Of a DNA stretch of 64,000 bases, positions 41,289 through 53,460 are shown in pieces (position 1 is the stretch's first letter; every line of letters begins with the position of its first letter). The translations under genes and the position numbers were made by a program. Source of the stretch: Hormiphora californensis. Its lineage: Eukaryota > Ctenophora > Tentaculata > Cydippida > Pleurobrachiidae. Below the pieces are notes generated by a model. It had not been told where the DNA came from. It saw only the letters and a list, made by a program, of their open reading frames with translations, and ran no database searches. The stretch is from positions 7,292,628-7,356,627 of the forward strand of contig CM035352.1 of NCBI GenBank assembly GCA_020137815.1, read 5' to 3'.

Positions 41289-41830
41289 CTGTCAATGATT
41301 TGGTCTAACTCGAGTTAACTAATCGGACTATGTTTTAATATGGGCGGCTTCATTTGGTTTGTAGCCATGTGCCTTAACTCCTAGAAACCCTGCCGGGGCC
41401 CTGTTTCTATTGATCGGCCGCACCAGCCTGTCAGTCTCATTCCCATAAAATACACCAGGGTAGATTGTGGAGGATGGCTGGTTGATCAAAGGTCGTCGTT
41501 GGCCTCCAAGTATTGGAAGCACGCTGAGCAGAAGTCTGCTTCCACACTGTTTCCATGCTCATGCATCTTCTCTGATACATCAGAAAGAATGTCCATGTTA
41601 CTGCCCTGCTATTTCATAAAATATTTTCTCTTGCGATCGTACCTGTTTACAGAAGAACGTCCTGGTATACTGAATAGACATTTGGTCACCACCTGTACTG
41701 TCTACGATCACCGGCGTGAGAGGTGTCGCATAGCTTCCATCCTAGTTACGTGATTTTGCCACTCTGTCCACGCTTAAGTCTTTGTACCCCGGCAACTTTT
41801 CCTAATAAAAAGAGAGTGCTAGTTGTGTAT
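41289..41830 (-). pseudogene. Family B remnants
   Basis: Minus frames give short peptides only. 41728-41820 (catagcttccatcctagtta..) is repeated directly at 42164-42252. No domain was recognised. Confidence 0.35.
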
Positions 41831-42265
41831 CTAATTGTCAACAACATGTGTCTATATGTTAATGGCTTTTTAACTGCAATTCTTCCACTTTATTAAATGT
41901 ATATAAAATGTATGGTAGTTCTGGGCTGAATACTTTATAGAGTGATTCACGAGAAACTGAAAATCTCAGACGTTACAAAGTTTACAATTAAGAACAACTC
42001 AAGTAGGAGAGCCAGAATGTTCAGAAGTGTGTAAATAACGGCACTTGACGATTTTTGGTAAACTTAGTTCGTACAACTAGTCTTTTTCCATATCGACAGG
42101 TCATCTTTCTGTTGTGAGGAAATCAACTGTGGTGTGACAAGCAGTCATCACATATTAACCGCATAGCTTCCATCAGAGTTACGTGATTTTGCCACTCTGT
42201 CCCACGCTTGTCTTTGTACCCCGGCAACTTTTCCTAATAAAAAGAGAGTACTATCATCATCATCG

Positions 42266-42314
42266 CTGGTAGAGGTATAACCGTCTGAGCCTCAGACGGT
42301 TATACCTCTACCAG
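42266..42314. repeat. Perfect 49-bp palindrome
   Basis: 24-bp arms ctggtagaggtataaccgtc(tgag) and the inverse, with a single central C (42290). A second shorter inverted pair (gactctga/tcagagtc) overlaps its right side to 42340. Confidence 0.95.
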
Positions 42315-42475
42315 ACTCTGAGGTGCTGATATCAGAGTCCACCATGCCGCAGTTACAATTTGTCGACTAGATGTCTTAGAGTGCCTCATAACCGTTTCCT
42401 CTATGCTCATGTCGGTCCACTGCTCACTCCAGTTTCTTGAAGAGTATCGGACAGCTGAACGTGATATCAGCATTA

Positions 42476-42952
42476 TCAATCAAGTGTTAGATAAAATAAT
42501 AAGCACAGTATTAAATGTACTGTCAGTGCCATCCTCAATTCCGTGTTTACCGGAGGCCGGAATTCGTTGAAAGCCCCCCCCCCCCCCAAGCCACGGCAAG
42601 GCTTCTTCTTGGAGGTGGTGGCCGTTGATGCTGTAAATGTTGCAGCTAAAATGAAAAGCACAATATTAAATGTACTGTTAATGCATGTGCATTGTGCACT
42701 CGAAGGATAACTCCCCTCTCTTCCGTTAATCTTCCCAATGCAATTCCTACCCATTATAGAGGGCCCCATAAAAACTCCAATAACCCCAATTAATGTCCCA
42801 ATGAGAGTCCCAATGCTAATTCCGATCGACAAACAGAACCACACCTTACAGGTTGACAGGGGGGACTTGTCGGTCAGGTTCGTCTCACTCAATTTCATTT
42901 GAGGGATTCCGTTGATTTGAAATGTCAGGTCGGCTCTTTGCATCTTCAACAC
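42476..42952 (-). pseudogene. Family B-related ORF with Gly-rich hydrophobic segment
   Basis: A 158-aa frame. A segment WFCLSIGISIGTLIGTLIGV looks like a transmembrane helix with GxxxG spacing. The surrounding sequence contains the family B dispersed block (agataaaataataagcacag) and a 15-C tract at 42574-42588 that breaks coding appearance. Not recognised; it may be chance. Confidence 0.25.
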
Positions 42953-43584
42953 CCATAGTACTCAGCTCGGGGACTGGGGAGGGTGGCAGTTAGCATGAGC
43001 AGGAGCTCAAGGGGGTGGGATGTTACTTTTACGTAGTAGGTGGGAATAAAACTGCAGTAGTATTGACTCAGACCTACCCTGTGGGAGGGGATCTGCCAGG
43101 GGGTTTGAAGAGGGCGGTAGAATGGGCACTGCCCTGGCAGCCCGAGAGAAGAAGGTGTGTGGGTACGGTGGTTGCTGTACAAGCTTGTAGCAGTTGACGC
43201 TCCACTAGGAAGTGGATTAAACACAGGAGATCCGAGATGGTGTTTTACCTCCATTATGTGTGTAACTCTCCCCAAAACTATAACATGCCTAGTTCCTACC
43301 AATGGAATATCATGGTCATTATTGCAATGTGATCTGCATGTACAGCCTCATACATCTCTCTAAACCAATCGTTGTTGTGCAGTACATCAGCCGCTTTCTT
43401 CATAACTTTCTGAATGTGTCTACTGCATGCAGCCTCGGCTGCCCCATATTATCTAACCTATAAAATGTATTATAAGCTAATTTAATCCTCAACATAAAAG
43501 TCAAAGTAAAACAGTGCATCGACCGTGGAATTCTAAACGTAAGGCGTAAGCTAAATTATAGGTCCCCTCTTTCAATGGCCCCGT

Positions 43585-44073
43585 TTAACTTCCTTTTAAG
43601 TGACGGTTTTCTGAGCTCTGCCACTGGCTTTTTGTCCATGTCTCTTGCTGGCATGGTCGTGGTCCCGAGGTCGATAACCTCTCACTCTGGTGCCGTGGTC
43701 CCGAGGTCGATGACCTCTCACTCTGGTGCCGTGGTCCCGAGGTCGATGACCTCTCACTCTGGTGCCGGGTTCGCGAGGTCGATGACCTCTCACTCTTGTG
43801 CCGGGTTCGCGAGCTTGTTGGCCTCTCACTCTCCCGGGGTCGCGAGGCTGCATACCGCTGCAGTTTTTCATCCTCCTTTGCCAGCTTCTCTTCCAGTAAC
43901 TGGACCATTAACCGCGTCTCCTCGTCACCTTTCCTTTCCTCTTGTCTCTTGCGGAAACCGCAATATTTTGTACATCCTTCGAACAGATGCTCGAATCGGG
44001 CCAGCTCCGTCAGCCGGTACATCCTCCGATGTCCTACCTGTACCCCCTTTCCCCAGTTAGCTAGTTCAAACAT
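43585..44073 (-). pseudogene. Family B ORF with 36-bp tandem repeats
   Basis: A 162-aa minus frame: an N-terminal FEHLFEGCTKYCGFRKRQEE segment, an acidic/basic helix (LMVQLLEEKLAKEDEKLQRY), then 12-residue repeats (HQSERSSTSGPR type) from a 36-bp minisatellite at about 43660-43840. The final PCQQETWTK piece is shared with 46690-46725. Arg/Ser-rich repeats are of unknown role. Confidence 0.4.
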
Positions 44074-44244
44074 TTAAGTATTTTCTCGATAAGTTATTTA
44101 CCAATGGTCCTTACTTTACACTGACCCGTGCCATCATTTATCAAATGTTAATGGCTTTTTAAGTACAATATTTCCACTTTATAAAATGTGTGTAAGTTAG
44201 ATAAAATAATAATAGTAAGCACAATATTAAATGTACTGTTAGTA

Positions 44245-45648
44245 CCGTGTGCGGCAAAAAAAAGCCCCCCCCTAGACCACCATAGTTGCCGATGTGGTGG
44301 AGAGCTGTAACTTGGCAGGGTTGCTCCACTATGTCTATCTTGATCCTGACAGAAAAATCAGAGCTCTAGCTCAAAATTCATTTTCATGAACGGAATGAAC
44401 TTCTCCGTTCCTTCGATATGAGACCCCCTCATCATTCAGAATTTTTTGCCCGTCTTTGGCTAACGATTATCTTTGTAATGAGACCAATTTGAGCATAATC
44501 TGATTACCAGGAGAGACACAGTGGAGGGTTTTCCGACCGTCACTCCTGACATGTGATCCAGGCCCGGTCACGTGGTGAAAAGTGGGTTTGGGGTGCTGTT
44601 AACATGTCTCAATAACGGATTATTGCTCTCATATCCCTTGAATATCCCTCCACAATGCTCTCAAGTCAAGTGATGCTGATTGATTGGGTTCATGTCACCA
44701 GTTCTTGTCAAAGTTCTCAAGCGGCCCGTGATACGAGATCATTTCATCAAGGAGGGGCCATCTTGTGTCACTAATCAGCCTATCATCTCACATTACACTA
44801 GCCAAGGGATCTGGGGTAGCAGACTTCCTCCTTCCGGATCGTCCAGGATTGTTGTTTTTGGAGTGGCCCTCGTCTGAAACTGTCCGATGGATCTTTCTGC
44901 AGGACTTCTTGGATGGGGCATGGCGGCCAAACTTGATAAAGAACTCCTGTTCGATGGTGGGGTAGAGGGTGTTGGTTTCCTTCTTGAGCCAGATGAAGTT
45001 CCTCTGTTCGGGTGTAAAATGCATTGCAAGTAACGATTGGGAATGATTTTGATGAACATTTGAAGATTTAAATACCCCAGATCCCTTGGCTAGTGTAATG
45101 TGAGATGATAGGCTGATTAGTGACACAAGATGGCCCCTCCTTGATGAAATGATCTCGTATCACGGGCCGCTTGAGAACTTTGACAAGAACTGGTGACATG
45201 AACCCAATCAATCAGCATCACAAAGTGACTTGAGAGCATTGTGGAGGGATATTCAAGGGATATGAGAGCAATAATCCGTTATTGAGACATGTTAACAGCA
45301 CCCCAAACCCACTTTTCACCACGTGACCGGGCCTGGATCACATGTCAGGAGTGACGGTCGGAAAACCCTCCACTGTGTCTCTCCTGGTAATCAGATTATG
45401 CTCAAATTGGTCTCATTACAAAGATAATCGTTAGCCAAAGACGGGCAAAAAATTCTGAATGATGAGGGGGTCTCATATCGAAGGAACGGAGAAGTTCATT
45501 CCGTTCATGAAAATGAATTTTGAGCTAGAGCTCTGATTTTTCTGTCAGGATCAAGATAGACATAGTGGAGCAACCCTGCCAAGTTACAGCTCTCCACCAC
45601 ATCGGCAACTATGGTGGTCTAGGGGGGGCCTTTTTTTGCCGCACACGG
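44245..45648. mobile_element. Palindromic mariner-like element with TA flanks
   Basis: Arms 44245-44818 and 45073-45648 are near-perfect inverse complements (about 575 bp). The termini are CCGTGTGCGGCAAAAAAAAG and its inverse, flanked by TA on both sides (44243-44244, 45649-45650). It sits inside the family B block: ..actgttagta | tcttgtgccgtac. The 254-bp loop encodes an HTH. TA duplication plus an HTH of this type indicates Tc1/mariner ancestry. Confidence 0.85.
44815..45024 (-). pseudogene. Mariner-type N-terminal HTH (DUF4817-like) in the palindrome loop
   Basis: Minus reading MHFTPEQRNFIWLKKETNTL, then EFFIKFGRHAPSKKSCRKIH, then GRSGRRKS. This matches the pattern of the HTH at the N-terminus of mariner-related transposases (eqR.fi...; F...fg...Ps...i.r.v...g...n....GR.gr). 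Only this part of a transposase survives; the DDE catalytic domain is absent. The frame runs into the palindrome arm. Confidence 0.6.
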
Positions 45649-46503
45649 TATCTTGTGCCGTACTTAGTAGGATAAATACCCACTCTTCATTGTATCGGAA
45701 GGGTCCACTCTGGAAACCAGATTGGTAAAGTGTCATGGCTGCTCGTAGTGTTTTCAATATACAGGACTGATTGTATGGCCGTTTAGGAACTTCGGTGGGG
45801 TTACTGCTTTGCTCCTGAATATATGTCAAGCCCAGGTCGAAAAGTTTGGCAATGGTGAATTTACATTGGCTGGCAAAAATCATGATGCAGAATCAGATAC
45901 ACTTACTGAAGATGATGGCAAGGAAATATCGTCGTCATCTTGATTGGGTTCAAAACTCAAGGGGCGGATGCTCGTCTAGGTGGCCTCCTGGATAAAATAT
46001 TTTTAGTTGAAAACCCCGAGAAAATAATGGTGGATGACACGAGTCCGCAGTCTTGGTCATTATGCCATCTTTCTGCTACCAATGGTTGGTAATATTATTT
46101 CAATGTGATCTGCATGTGCAGCCTCATACACCTCCCTACACCAATCGTTCTTGTGGAGTACATCAGCTGATAATACCAGTGGTATAGTATAGGAATTGAG
46201 CTACTCTCAAATCCATATGGCACATCAGCCGCTTTCTTTATAGCACATTTTTAATGTCTCTACTGCACCGCTTCGGCCGCCCCATATTATCTAACCTATA
46301 AAATGTATTGATCCTATAAACGTAAGCTAAGTTATATAACGTATAGGTCCCCCCTTTCGATTTAACTTATGTTTCGTTGATGGTTTCTGAGTTCTGCAGA
46401 GGCATGCCTCTCTCCTCTGACCACGAATTTATAAAACGAAATAAAAAGCCTTAAAAATATTTTAAAAATGCTCCCTGGACAAAATACAACAATATACAAA
46501 TTC

Positions 46504-46779
46504 CTAAAAGCCTAAATAAGTTTTAAAAACGATCAGTTGGTGAGGAGCATGGTAGGGACTAGGGAGTGGAGTTGACTCTAATTGTTCCGGAGCATGAGTT
46601 CGGTCCGGGTTGGTCTCTATATCTCCAGCCTGCAGCAGGAGAAGACCTAGCCAGCCTAATGCGGGTTGGTGGAAAACATATTGCTGTCTTTTTGTCCATG
46701 TCTCTTGCTGGCATGGTCGTGGAGATTCGGGACTGCCCGGGGCAGTTCTCTTTCGTAGAAGAATTCGTTGACATTGCAT
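46504..46779 (-). pseudogene. ORF fragment with a 2A-like motif remnant
   Basis: Minus reading contains LGLLLLQAGDIETNP followed by D-R. A hydrophobic run then G-D-I-E-x-N-P is the 2A-type ribosome-skipping signature known from some invertebrate LINE ORFs; it should end N-P-G-P. One missing G in aacccggaccg would explain the change. Upstream PCQQETWTK is shared with 43630. Probably the 5' end of a decayed LINE ORF. Confidence 0.5.
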
Positions 46780-47278
46780 GGGGGCCAGCTGTCGGAAAAC
46801 CGCAATATTTTGTACATCATCTGCTTTCTCAATAGCTTTTTAATGTGTCTACTGCTGCCTCGGCTGCCCCATATTATCTAACCTATAAAATGTATTATCA
46901 TATGTTATAAGCTAATTTAAATTTTAATCATAAACATTAAAGTCAAAGTAAAACAGTGCATCTACCGTGGACTACATTTTACTCATGGTCGGGGTTTTTT
47001 AATTTAACGTGTTTACTGCAGCCTCGGCTGCTCCATTAGACTTGGGTGAATATGGTGCAGATCTCACGTGTTTTGTAGCTCTCTGTGAAATACTCCCAAG
47101 ATGTGAATTGGGGCCCCGTTGTCTGCACTTACTAACGTACTGCGGGGATCCCTAATGTAGCAAACAATCTCTTTAACACTTGATTCTTCTCCGATGTGGT
47201 ACTATTCATTTTAAATACCTTCATCCATCGACTGAGAATATATCTAACCTACAAATTAAAAACAACAGAAGTTTTTAA

Positions 47279-48161
47279 CCCTTTGGAGACGATTGGGTCA
47301 CAGGTGACCCAATACTTTGAACCCATTTAGCGTCTTTCTAGACCACGTTTGAAAGTTTTAAATTGTTTCCAGGGTTGAAACATACATTTTTCTACCATTT
47401 TGAGGTCGTTTTGAGCCTCTGAAGTCGTCGACTTCGGGAAACAGGGCTAAAACAGTACATTTGGTAGGCAAAATGGGTAGTTTAATGGCCATATCTCAAA
47501 ATTGGTACGAGTATGCTTAAAATGGACTTGGAAAATGCAAGAAAAGTGTATATTTTACTCCGGGGTAAAGTTTCAGGGTGATATTGCACATTTTGTGCCT
47601 CTCAGAGGCCTTCAAAGTGCTGGGTCACCTGTGACCCAATCGTCCCCTAACGCTAAAACAGAAATTTGCATTTTACGAGCATTTCTAAAGGAATGGCCGC
47701 CGATAAAAGTCCAAAACGGCATTTTTTTAAACAGGTGCTAGCGACTAACCGACTCCATCATTGTTATCTCAAAATCCAAGGGAGTCGATAAAAAAATTTT
47801 TGAGATCCGTGCTCCTTCAGAAAATTTTTCATCTCGGCCAATTTTGAAATTCTAAAATCGGCTACAGATGAGATAGAGAGGTCCATAGGGTGTGCAAAAT
47901 GTGCAGAACGGCCGGGTTTATATAAGTGTTATGAAGAAACATAGGGCCTAAAATTAACGGTTTTCGAGTTATGGGGCAAAATAGCTGCGAAATCTCAATT
48001 CCTGTTTTAGCGTTAGGGGACGATTGGGTCACAGGTGACCCAATAGAAATACAGGTGGTAGAACCAAAATTCCTTTTCCTACGTTTAAGTAGGTTCAAAG
48101 TAAGTGTCTCCAGAAAGTTTTAGAGAATTCTGTCGACAGGGGGCTTATCGTCCCCAAAGGG
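47279..48161. mobile_element. piggyBac-like MITE (883 bp)
   Basis: Flanked by TTAA (47275-47278, 48162-48165). Termini CCCTTTGGAGACGAT and ATCGTCCCCAAAGGG. The palindromic word ATTGGGTCACAGGTGACCCAAT or close variants occur near 47290, 47622 and 48024. An inverted pair (cgtcccctaacgctaaaaca near 47642 and 48003) lies inside. TTAA duplication and CCCTTTG termini are piggyBac hallmarks. No transposase. Confidence 0.88.
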
Positions 48162-48169
48162 TTAAGGTC

Positions 48170-48950
48170 TATACACATGCTTCATGATAACATTTTAAAT
48201 TAATGATTTGGGTTATTCTAGAGCCTGTACACTTGAGGCGCAAATCAATATATGAAAAGAGATTCGTATCTGTATCGGCAAATTAATCTTTCCCTTTCTC
48301 TTTGGAAAAGAGGAGGAATACGTTTTCAGACTACATCACAACACTTACTTTCTTTAAGGCTGCAGATCTCGTCCTCATCAAACTCCAGGCCCGCCAAGTT
48401 ACGAAATAACTTTACCCCACTTATCCCAGTTTTCGCCTTTATCTGTTCCTTTACTGATTTGTTGAACGAATCAAGATCTGCAATGTAATGATGTGTCAGA
48501 AACTATCAACTAATCAGCGATTATGTATTGGGCATGATATCCTCTCTTTTCTCTCCCTCCTGCGCTGTCCTCTCACGTTTTCGTGCGTGCTACGTCTTTT
48601 CCCAAAAAGAGAGGGTACGTACACCGTACTCAATTAAATGTATTATTATAAGCTAAGTCAATTCTAAACGTAAGCTAAATTATAGGTCCCCTCGTTCGAT
48701 GGCCCTATTAACTTAATTTTTAGGGATGGTTTTCGCAGCTCTGCCGCACAAGCCCGCGCCCGGTGCAAGTTTGTTTTGGTTTTGTATTTATCCAGTATCT
48801 CCGGAATGCCCAGGAAAGGTTGGAATTTTGGGCACGTCGCGGGCAAGTTGGAATTCGTATAGGTCCAGTTCCACCGCAAGTTTTAAGATGATTTAACATT
48901 CAACGGTGGGTCGCCCAATCCCCATAATACACTGGAATAACTCAATAAAT
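48170..48950 (-). pseudogene. Family B remnants
   Basis: 48640-48740 (aagctaaattataggtcccc..ggttttc.cagctctgcc) matches 43545-43625 and 46325-46400. The minus frame 48664-48879 gives WTYTNSNLPATCPKFQPFLG, not recognised. Confidence 0.4.
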
Positions 48951-49289
48951 ATAATGCACTCTTTAATGAGAACGGTCAAGCGCTTTTAAGACGTTCCGCA
49001 GATGGCCCGAGTCTTTGGGAGTTCCGAATTGCCTGTCCAATAAGATGGGGGGATCACAACGATGAGCAATACTCTACGTGGCGTCTTACATGCGCTTTGT
49101 ATTATAGTAGGTGCATGTGTTCTCCAGATAGAGAGAGAGAGATTCATCAATGCATTTTATATAGAACCCGTTATTCACAAAGCTCTTAGCTCTCCCCTTC
49201 GCTTTAGATCAGCCGAGCCTTTATAAATCTATTGTAGCATCTCTTTCCTGACTGTCTGTTCCGTTTTCGCTCGCATTAACTTTTCCAGC

Positions 49290-50280
49290 ATGGATGCTAC
49301 TACTACAATGGATTATTTGAATTGGGTCCGGACTAACTATGCCTCCAATGCACCCCCTGATGACCCGCTGAGAATCAAAATCGGAGAGATAGTGCTAACA
49401 ATCCTATCTCTTTCACATGTATCGTGGGTCTACCCACTGCCACTCTTCAGGGTTACTTCCTGATTCGTGTTGCTAAGGAGCGGACTCTCAGCTTCTGTAT
49501 TTACCGTGCAATATGGCTCACGGACTTCTTGATCATCTTGTGGAACATCCCTGTCGCAACAATTTACGCGAGGGGCCGACAAACATAAACCCGGCCTTTT
49601 TCTAAGGATGGTCTAGGTTGTACCCGTGGCAATGATGGAGATCGCTAGTCGGATCTTATTTAACATTGCGTCTTAGTATCACCCGCACCTACTCCCTGGT
49701 TCGACCATTCTCCCAACCACCCAGAGTTCGAGTTGTCATGGCAACCATTGTGGTGTACAGTGTGCTGGTCCTAGTGCAGTCCACCATCCCTCTCTGGTTC
49801 GGGGCCACATATTGGTACGACTGGCAGATTGCAGAATGTGTGGAGTCCTTTCTAACAGCACCACTTTAAACAAGTCTTATGAGTTTACTTGAGCGCAACC
49901 GTAGTTATCCATATTGTTCCATGTGGTGGTGAGGGAGTTGGGGGTACCATGCAACCTTGTGGTCCAATAGAGCGGCATCAACCTCCAGTGATTCGATTCG
50001 AATCAAGCACACCACCATCCTAGTTCTAACTGGGATTTACATATTCTTTAACGCACCTGGGGTTCTCTACACGGTTGTGGAATTAGTCAACAGCTACGCA
50101 TTACCACGCAATTCCATGATTTTGGAACCATTTTTTGATATTTTTGATGGTCCAACGGATGGTTGGTTCTGGTACCTCCATCTGGCAAACTACAGCTTTA
50201 ACCATAGCGTGGTGTTAAAATCCTGGCTAACATTTATGTGGAGCGTAGGTATCGTTCCTAATGAAGCTCTGGATTGTTAG
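49290..50280 (+). pseudogene. GPCR (rhodopsin-like) pseudogene, single exon, several frameshifts
   Basis: ATG 49290 opens MDATTTMDYLNWVRTNYASN (extracellular N-terminus), then EIVLTILSL and, one frame over, SFTCIVGLPTATLQGYFLI (TM1). RTLSFCIYRAIWLTDFLIIL and WNIPVATIYA are TM2. VAMMEIASRILFNIAS with LSITRTYSLVRP resembles TM3 and its D-R-Y region (here T-R-T-Y). RVVMATIVVYSVLVLVQSTI is TM4. IRIKHTTILVLTGIYIFFNA and PGVLYTVVELVN are TM6. WYLHLANYSFNHSVVLK is near TM7. At least three frame changes and stops (for example after ARGRQT) make it non-functional. It is likely a host receptor from a lineage-specific family; the ligand is unknown. Confidence 0.6.
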
Positions 50281-50625
50281 TTTCGGTAGAATGCCGCCGA
50301 CCCCCTCTGAGCGCACCGCCAGACAGGAAGATACGATAGTGCGATCCCAGGCCACAGCGGCCCCCACAGCCCGACCTGCAAGCAGCGAATAACAGGGGGC
50401 ATCCGGGCATCCAAGTATAGAAGTTTCATTGTCTCCCAGCTCGTAGGAAGGGGAAGTAGCAGCTAGATTGTAGTACTTATGGGATAGCTCCCGGAGTACA
50501 GAACTGATATGAACTGGGCGCGTCACATTATGGACCAAGTATGGACCAAGTATTGAAGCAAACACTTCAATGTCACAATGACACAATAGGGCCCTTCCAG
50601 CTCGTGAGTAGCAGCCCAACAACAT
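50227..50625 (-). other. Unassigned 132-aa ORF
   Basis: Minus frame with RPVHISSVLRELSHKYYNLA and ELGDNETSILGCPDAPCYSL. It looks protein-like, but no family was recognised and it overlaps the GPCR pseudogene end. No splice context could be defended. Confidence 0.2.
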
Positions 50626-50639
50626 GTCCTATCTACGCT

Positions 50640-51640
50640 GTGTAAAGACGCCCTATCTTACGCTGTGTAAAGACGTCCTATAAGACACTCCGGTTAACAA
50701 TTGTCGGAACAATTGTCGGAACAATTATTGAGTTGTTCAGCATTAGATGATGCTGTTACTTGTGAAATAATTTTAATCGGATACTTTTTTTTCTCATTGT
50801 TAGTAAAAAGAGTATGGCGTGACATTTACAACACGAGAAATCGGGCAAAAGTTCGGATCTTCATCTCGTCATGGATCACAAGATCGAAAACATTGCTTTG
50901 TTACCAACAATTTTTATATTTGTTTTTATTGTAATAAAATAGGTTGGACGTGCATTACACCTAGCTGAGAAGCATTCGCCAAAAGGGGGCCGTTGCCGGT
51001 TGCTCTCTCTTTCTCATTCTCTCCCTCTAAGTCTGATAGTCAGAGTTTTTATTATTCTGTCTGGGCTGAAACGAATGAACCAGACGGGTATAATGTCGCA
51101 ACAAAGTTTCGAGGATCTACCTCTTCATCGGGCTTACAAAAAAAAACTAGTGTTAATTTAAAATATATAGTAAATCACACAGTCAATAAACATAAATTAA
51201 ATCAGCACTTAATAATAAACTAAACACTGTCCAGAGGAGCAAAGTCTCATAGAGCAGTGAAACTTAAGTGTGAGTTCCGTATAATACAGCAGGTGAGATA
51301 AGGAATAAACCAAATAGGGCGTGCATGAGGTGATACACAAGGACTATCCCAAATTAATACAAACTACTACGCACACAAACACACGAAGCCACTAACAACA
51401 ACAAACACCACCATCCTACAGAGGAGCAACCTTGCCGTCGGTTTGGGTGGGCTTCTACTCCCCCCCCTTCGGGGGCTCAACGAATGGCCCTCATCAAGTG
51501 GAAACTGCCCCGGGCAGTCCCGAAACCTCAACAAAACCCCAGAGACAGAATACAAGGACAGCGACGACGTATTATTTTTTTCTCGACCGCAAGTAGGCTG
51601 GCCTAGTTTGGTCTCCTCTGCGCGGCGGGCGGGATATTGA
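50640..51640. other. No gene recognised
   Basis: A short tandem duplication (ctatcttacgctgtgtaaagacg, caattgtcggaa) occurs at 50630-50725. 51483-51520 (aaactgccccgggcagtccc) matches the inverse of 46725-46755. No supported coding sequence. Confidence 0.4.
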
Positions 51641-53068
51641 AACGAACCCAGGACCTAATGCACTCTTGCTCTCCGTACAACAGAAGCCAATGCCACCCCC
51701 CTACCAGGCTCCACAACGGCTGCAGAGACTTGCCACAAATTATAACCTGTAGTGGAATGTAGAATACAATCTGAAACCGGTATGGAAATGTAACAACCAG
51801 GAGGGGTCACCATTCCACCCAGTCTGACTGACACAAGGGATTCCAGCCATTGAGGTGGAACAGAGAAAACTGCTGACCATGCAAAAAACGATTCAAGTTG
51901 GCATAGTCCCCCATAAACTGCAGTGTACAGAGTTGCCACAGCTGGCACAAAAACAGGAAAAAAGATGTGGATATATGGGATTGGTACCCGCGGACAAAAT
52001 CCAAATGCTCTGCGCTACACATAGTCCAACATCAAGCAGTTTCCTCCATCATTCCCAAGAGGTGCAAGGGTACCAACCCGAGCGCATAGTACCCCAGAGA
52101 GTCCCCAACCCCACGAATTCACCCACCCCCATCGAGTTTCTATTCCCCCTGTCCACCACCCTCCAGTCGAGCTCATCGGATAGTGCAGTGCCAGTGGCAT
52201 TATAGCCCACCCAGCACATTCAGTTCCCCCCATCCTCAGCATCCCCCAGGACCAACCAGCTCATCCTTCCCCTTCAGATCTCACCACAGCCACATTATTT
52301 TAACCAAATTTCAGTTCCAAGCCCTAGTCCCAAGCCCAAAGCTCATTACTGAACCCGGACGAAACCAGATGTGGCCAATGCAAAGGAGAACAATCAAGGT
52401 CACACACTATACACCAATTGAATGCAACACATGCACACGCCCTTTCAATAAGTGTTGCACGAAACAACCGCTCATTCCAGAGAAGTCCTGAAGGACAATG
52501 ACGGGACTGACAAAGAGTTCGAGCCAGGCCCCACCATCACAACCGAACGATCCATAGATGAGCAGCAATCTGATTGCTGTAAGCTGTGCACCGGAAAGGC
52601 GCAACTGGACCACCATTAATCGCTTCTCTATCAGACCATCAGACCAGACAAACCCGATCGGTTACTCGCCCTCCCCCCCAATCATCAGGAGCGGGAGAGA
52701 TTCCATGGAGACGACGCAGGCTCCTATTAGCAGTAGACTGTGCTAGCCGGCAGGCGAACTGGAAAGCCTTCTTATCGAAGCACTGCGGCTGTGCAGAGCG
52801 GAAAGCGTCAACTCAGAAAGATAAGACAGGAATCCTGCCACTCGCAAGGATACTCGCCCCCCGGACACAAACACCGTGGGTGGATGGAGTGGATGGGAGG
52901 CTAGTGAACGCACACCTGAGAACCGAATCTCACACACCTCACCCTTGCCAAGCCACCCTGCCGGGGGCAAAACGGACGGGGTATCAGTGCCAGGATCCTC
53001 CCTAATTCCCCTTTAGAACCCTGCACTCCTCGCCAAAGTATACTCCTTCGCCCCCACTAACATACTCG

Positions 53069-53420
53069 TTGGGCCCCCCTCCTCCCCCCCCCACACACTT
53101 CCTATGCAAACAACCCATCCTCCCTTCCTACCCACCGACGAAATACTCCATAATTGCAGGCGACCCTAAACGCACCCACTCACCCTCTGGGACCGATCCC
53201 CCAGCAGAGGACCAACGGGGTGGAGCCATTGAAGACCTGATCGTAGAGAGAGGGATTGACACTGCTTAACGACGGGAGACCAACAAGGGTGAACCTGCTT
53301 ACCGGCACTGAGAGCTCCCCCGAGTAACACTGTGGGGAAGAATGGGCTGATAGAGCAGACATGGCATCCGCCAAGACTTGGATCTGATCACTTCCCATCA
53401 TATTCAACATCAGATCCAAA
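53069..53420 (+). pseudogene. LINE-f endonuclease C-terminal half
   Basis: Frame 53069-53269 reads LPSYPPTKYSIIAGDPKRTH then AEDQRGGAIEDLIVERG. This is the GD(F/P)N(A)H...D.RG...(I/L) block of APE endonucleases, with F-N-A changed to P-K-R. The next frame has LGSDHFPSY (terminal S-D-H). Damage at the GDFN block and frameshifts show decay. Confidence 0.6.
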
Positions 53421-53460
53421 CTCGCCTACACAACAGATCAGTCGACCCCTCCCAAGTGGA

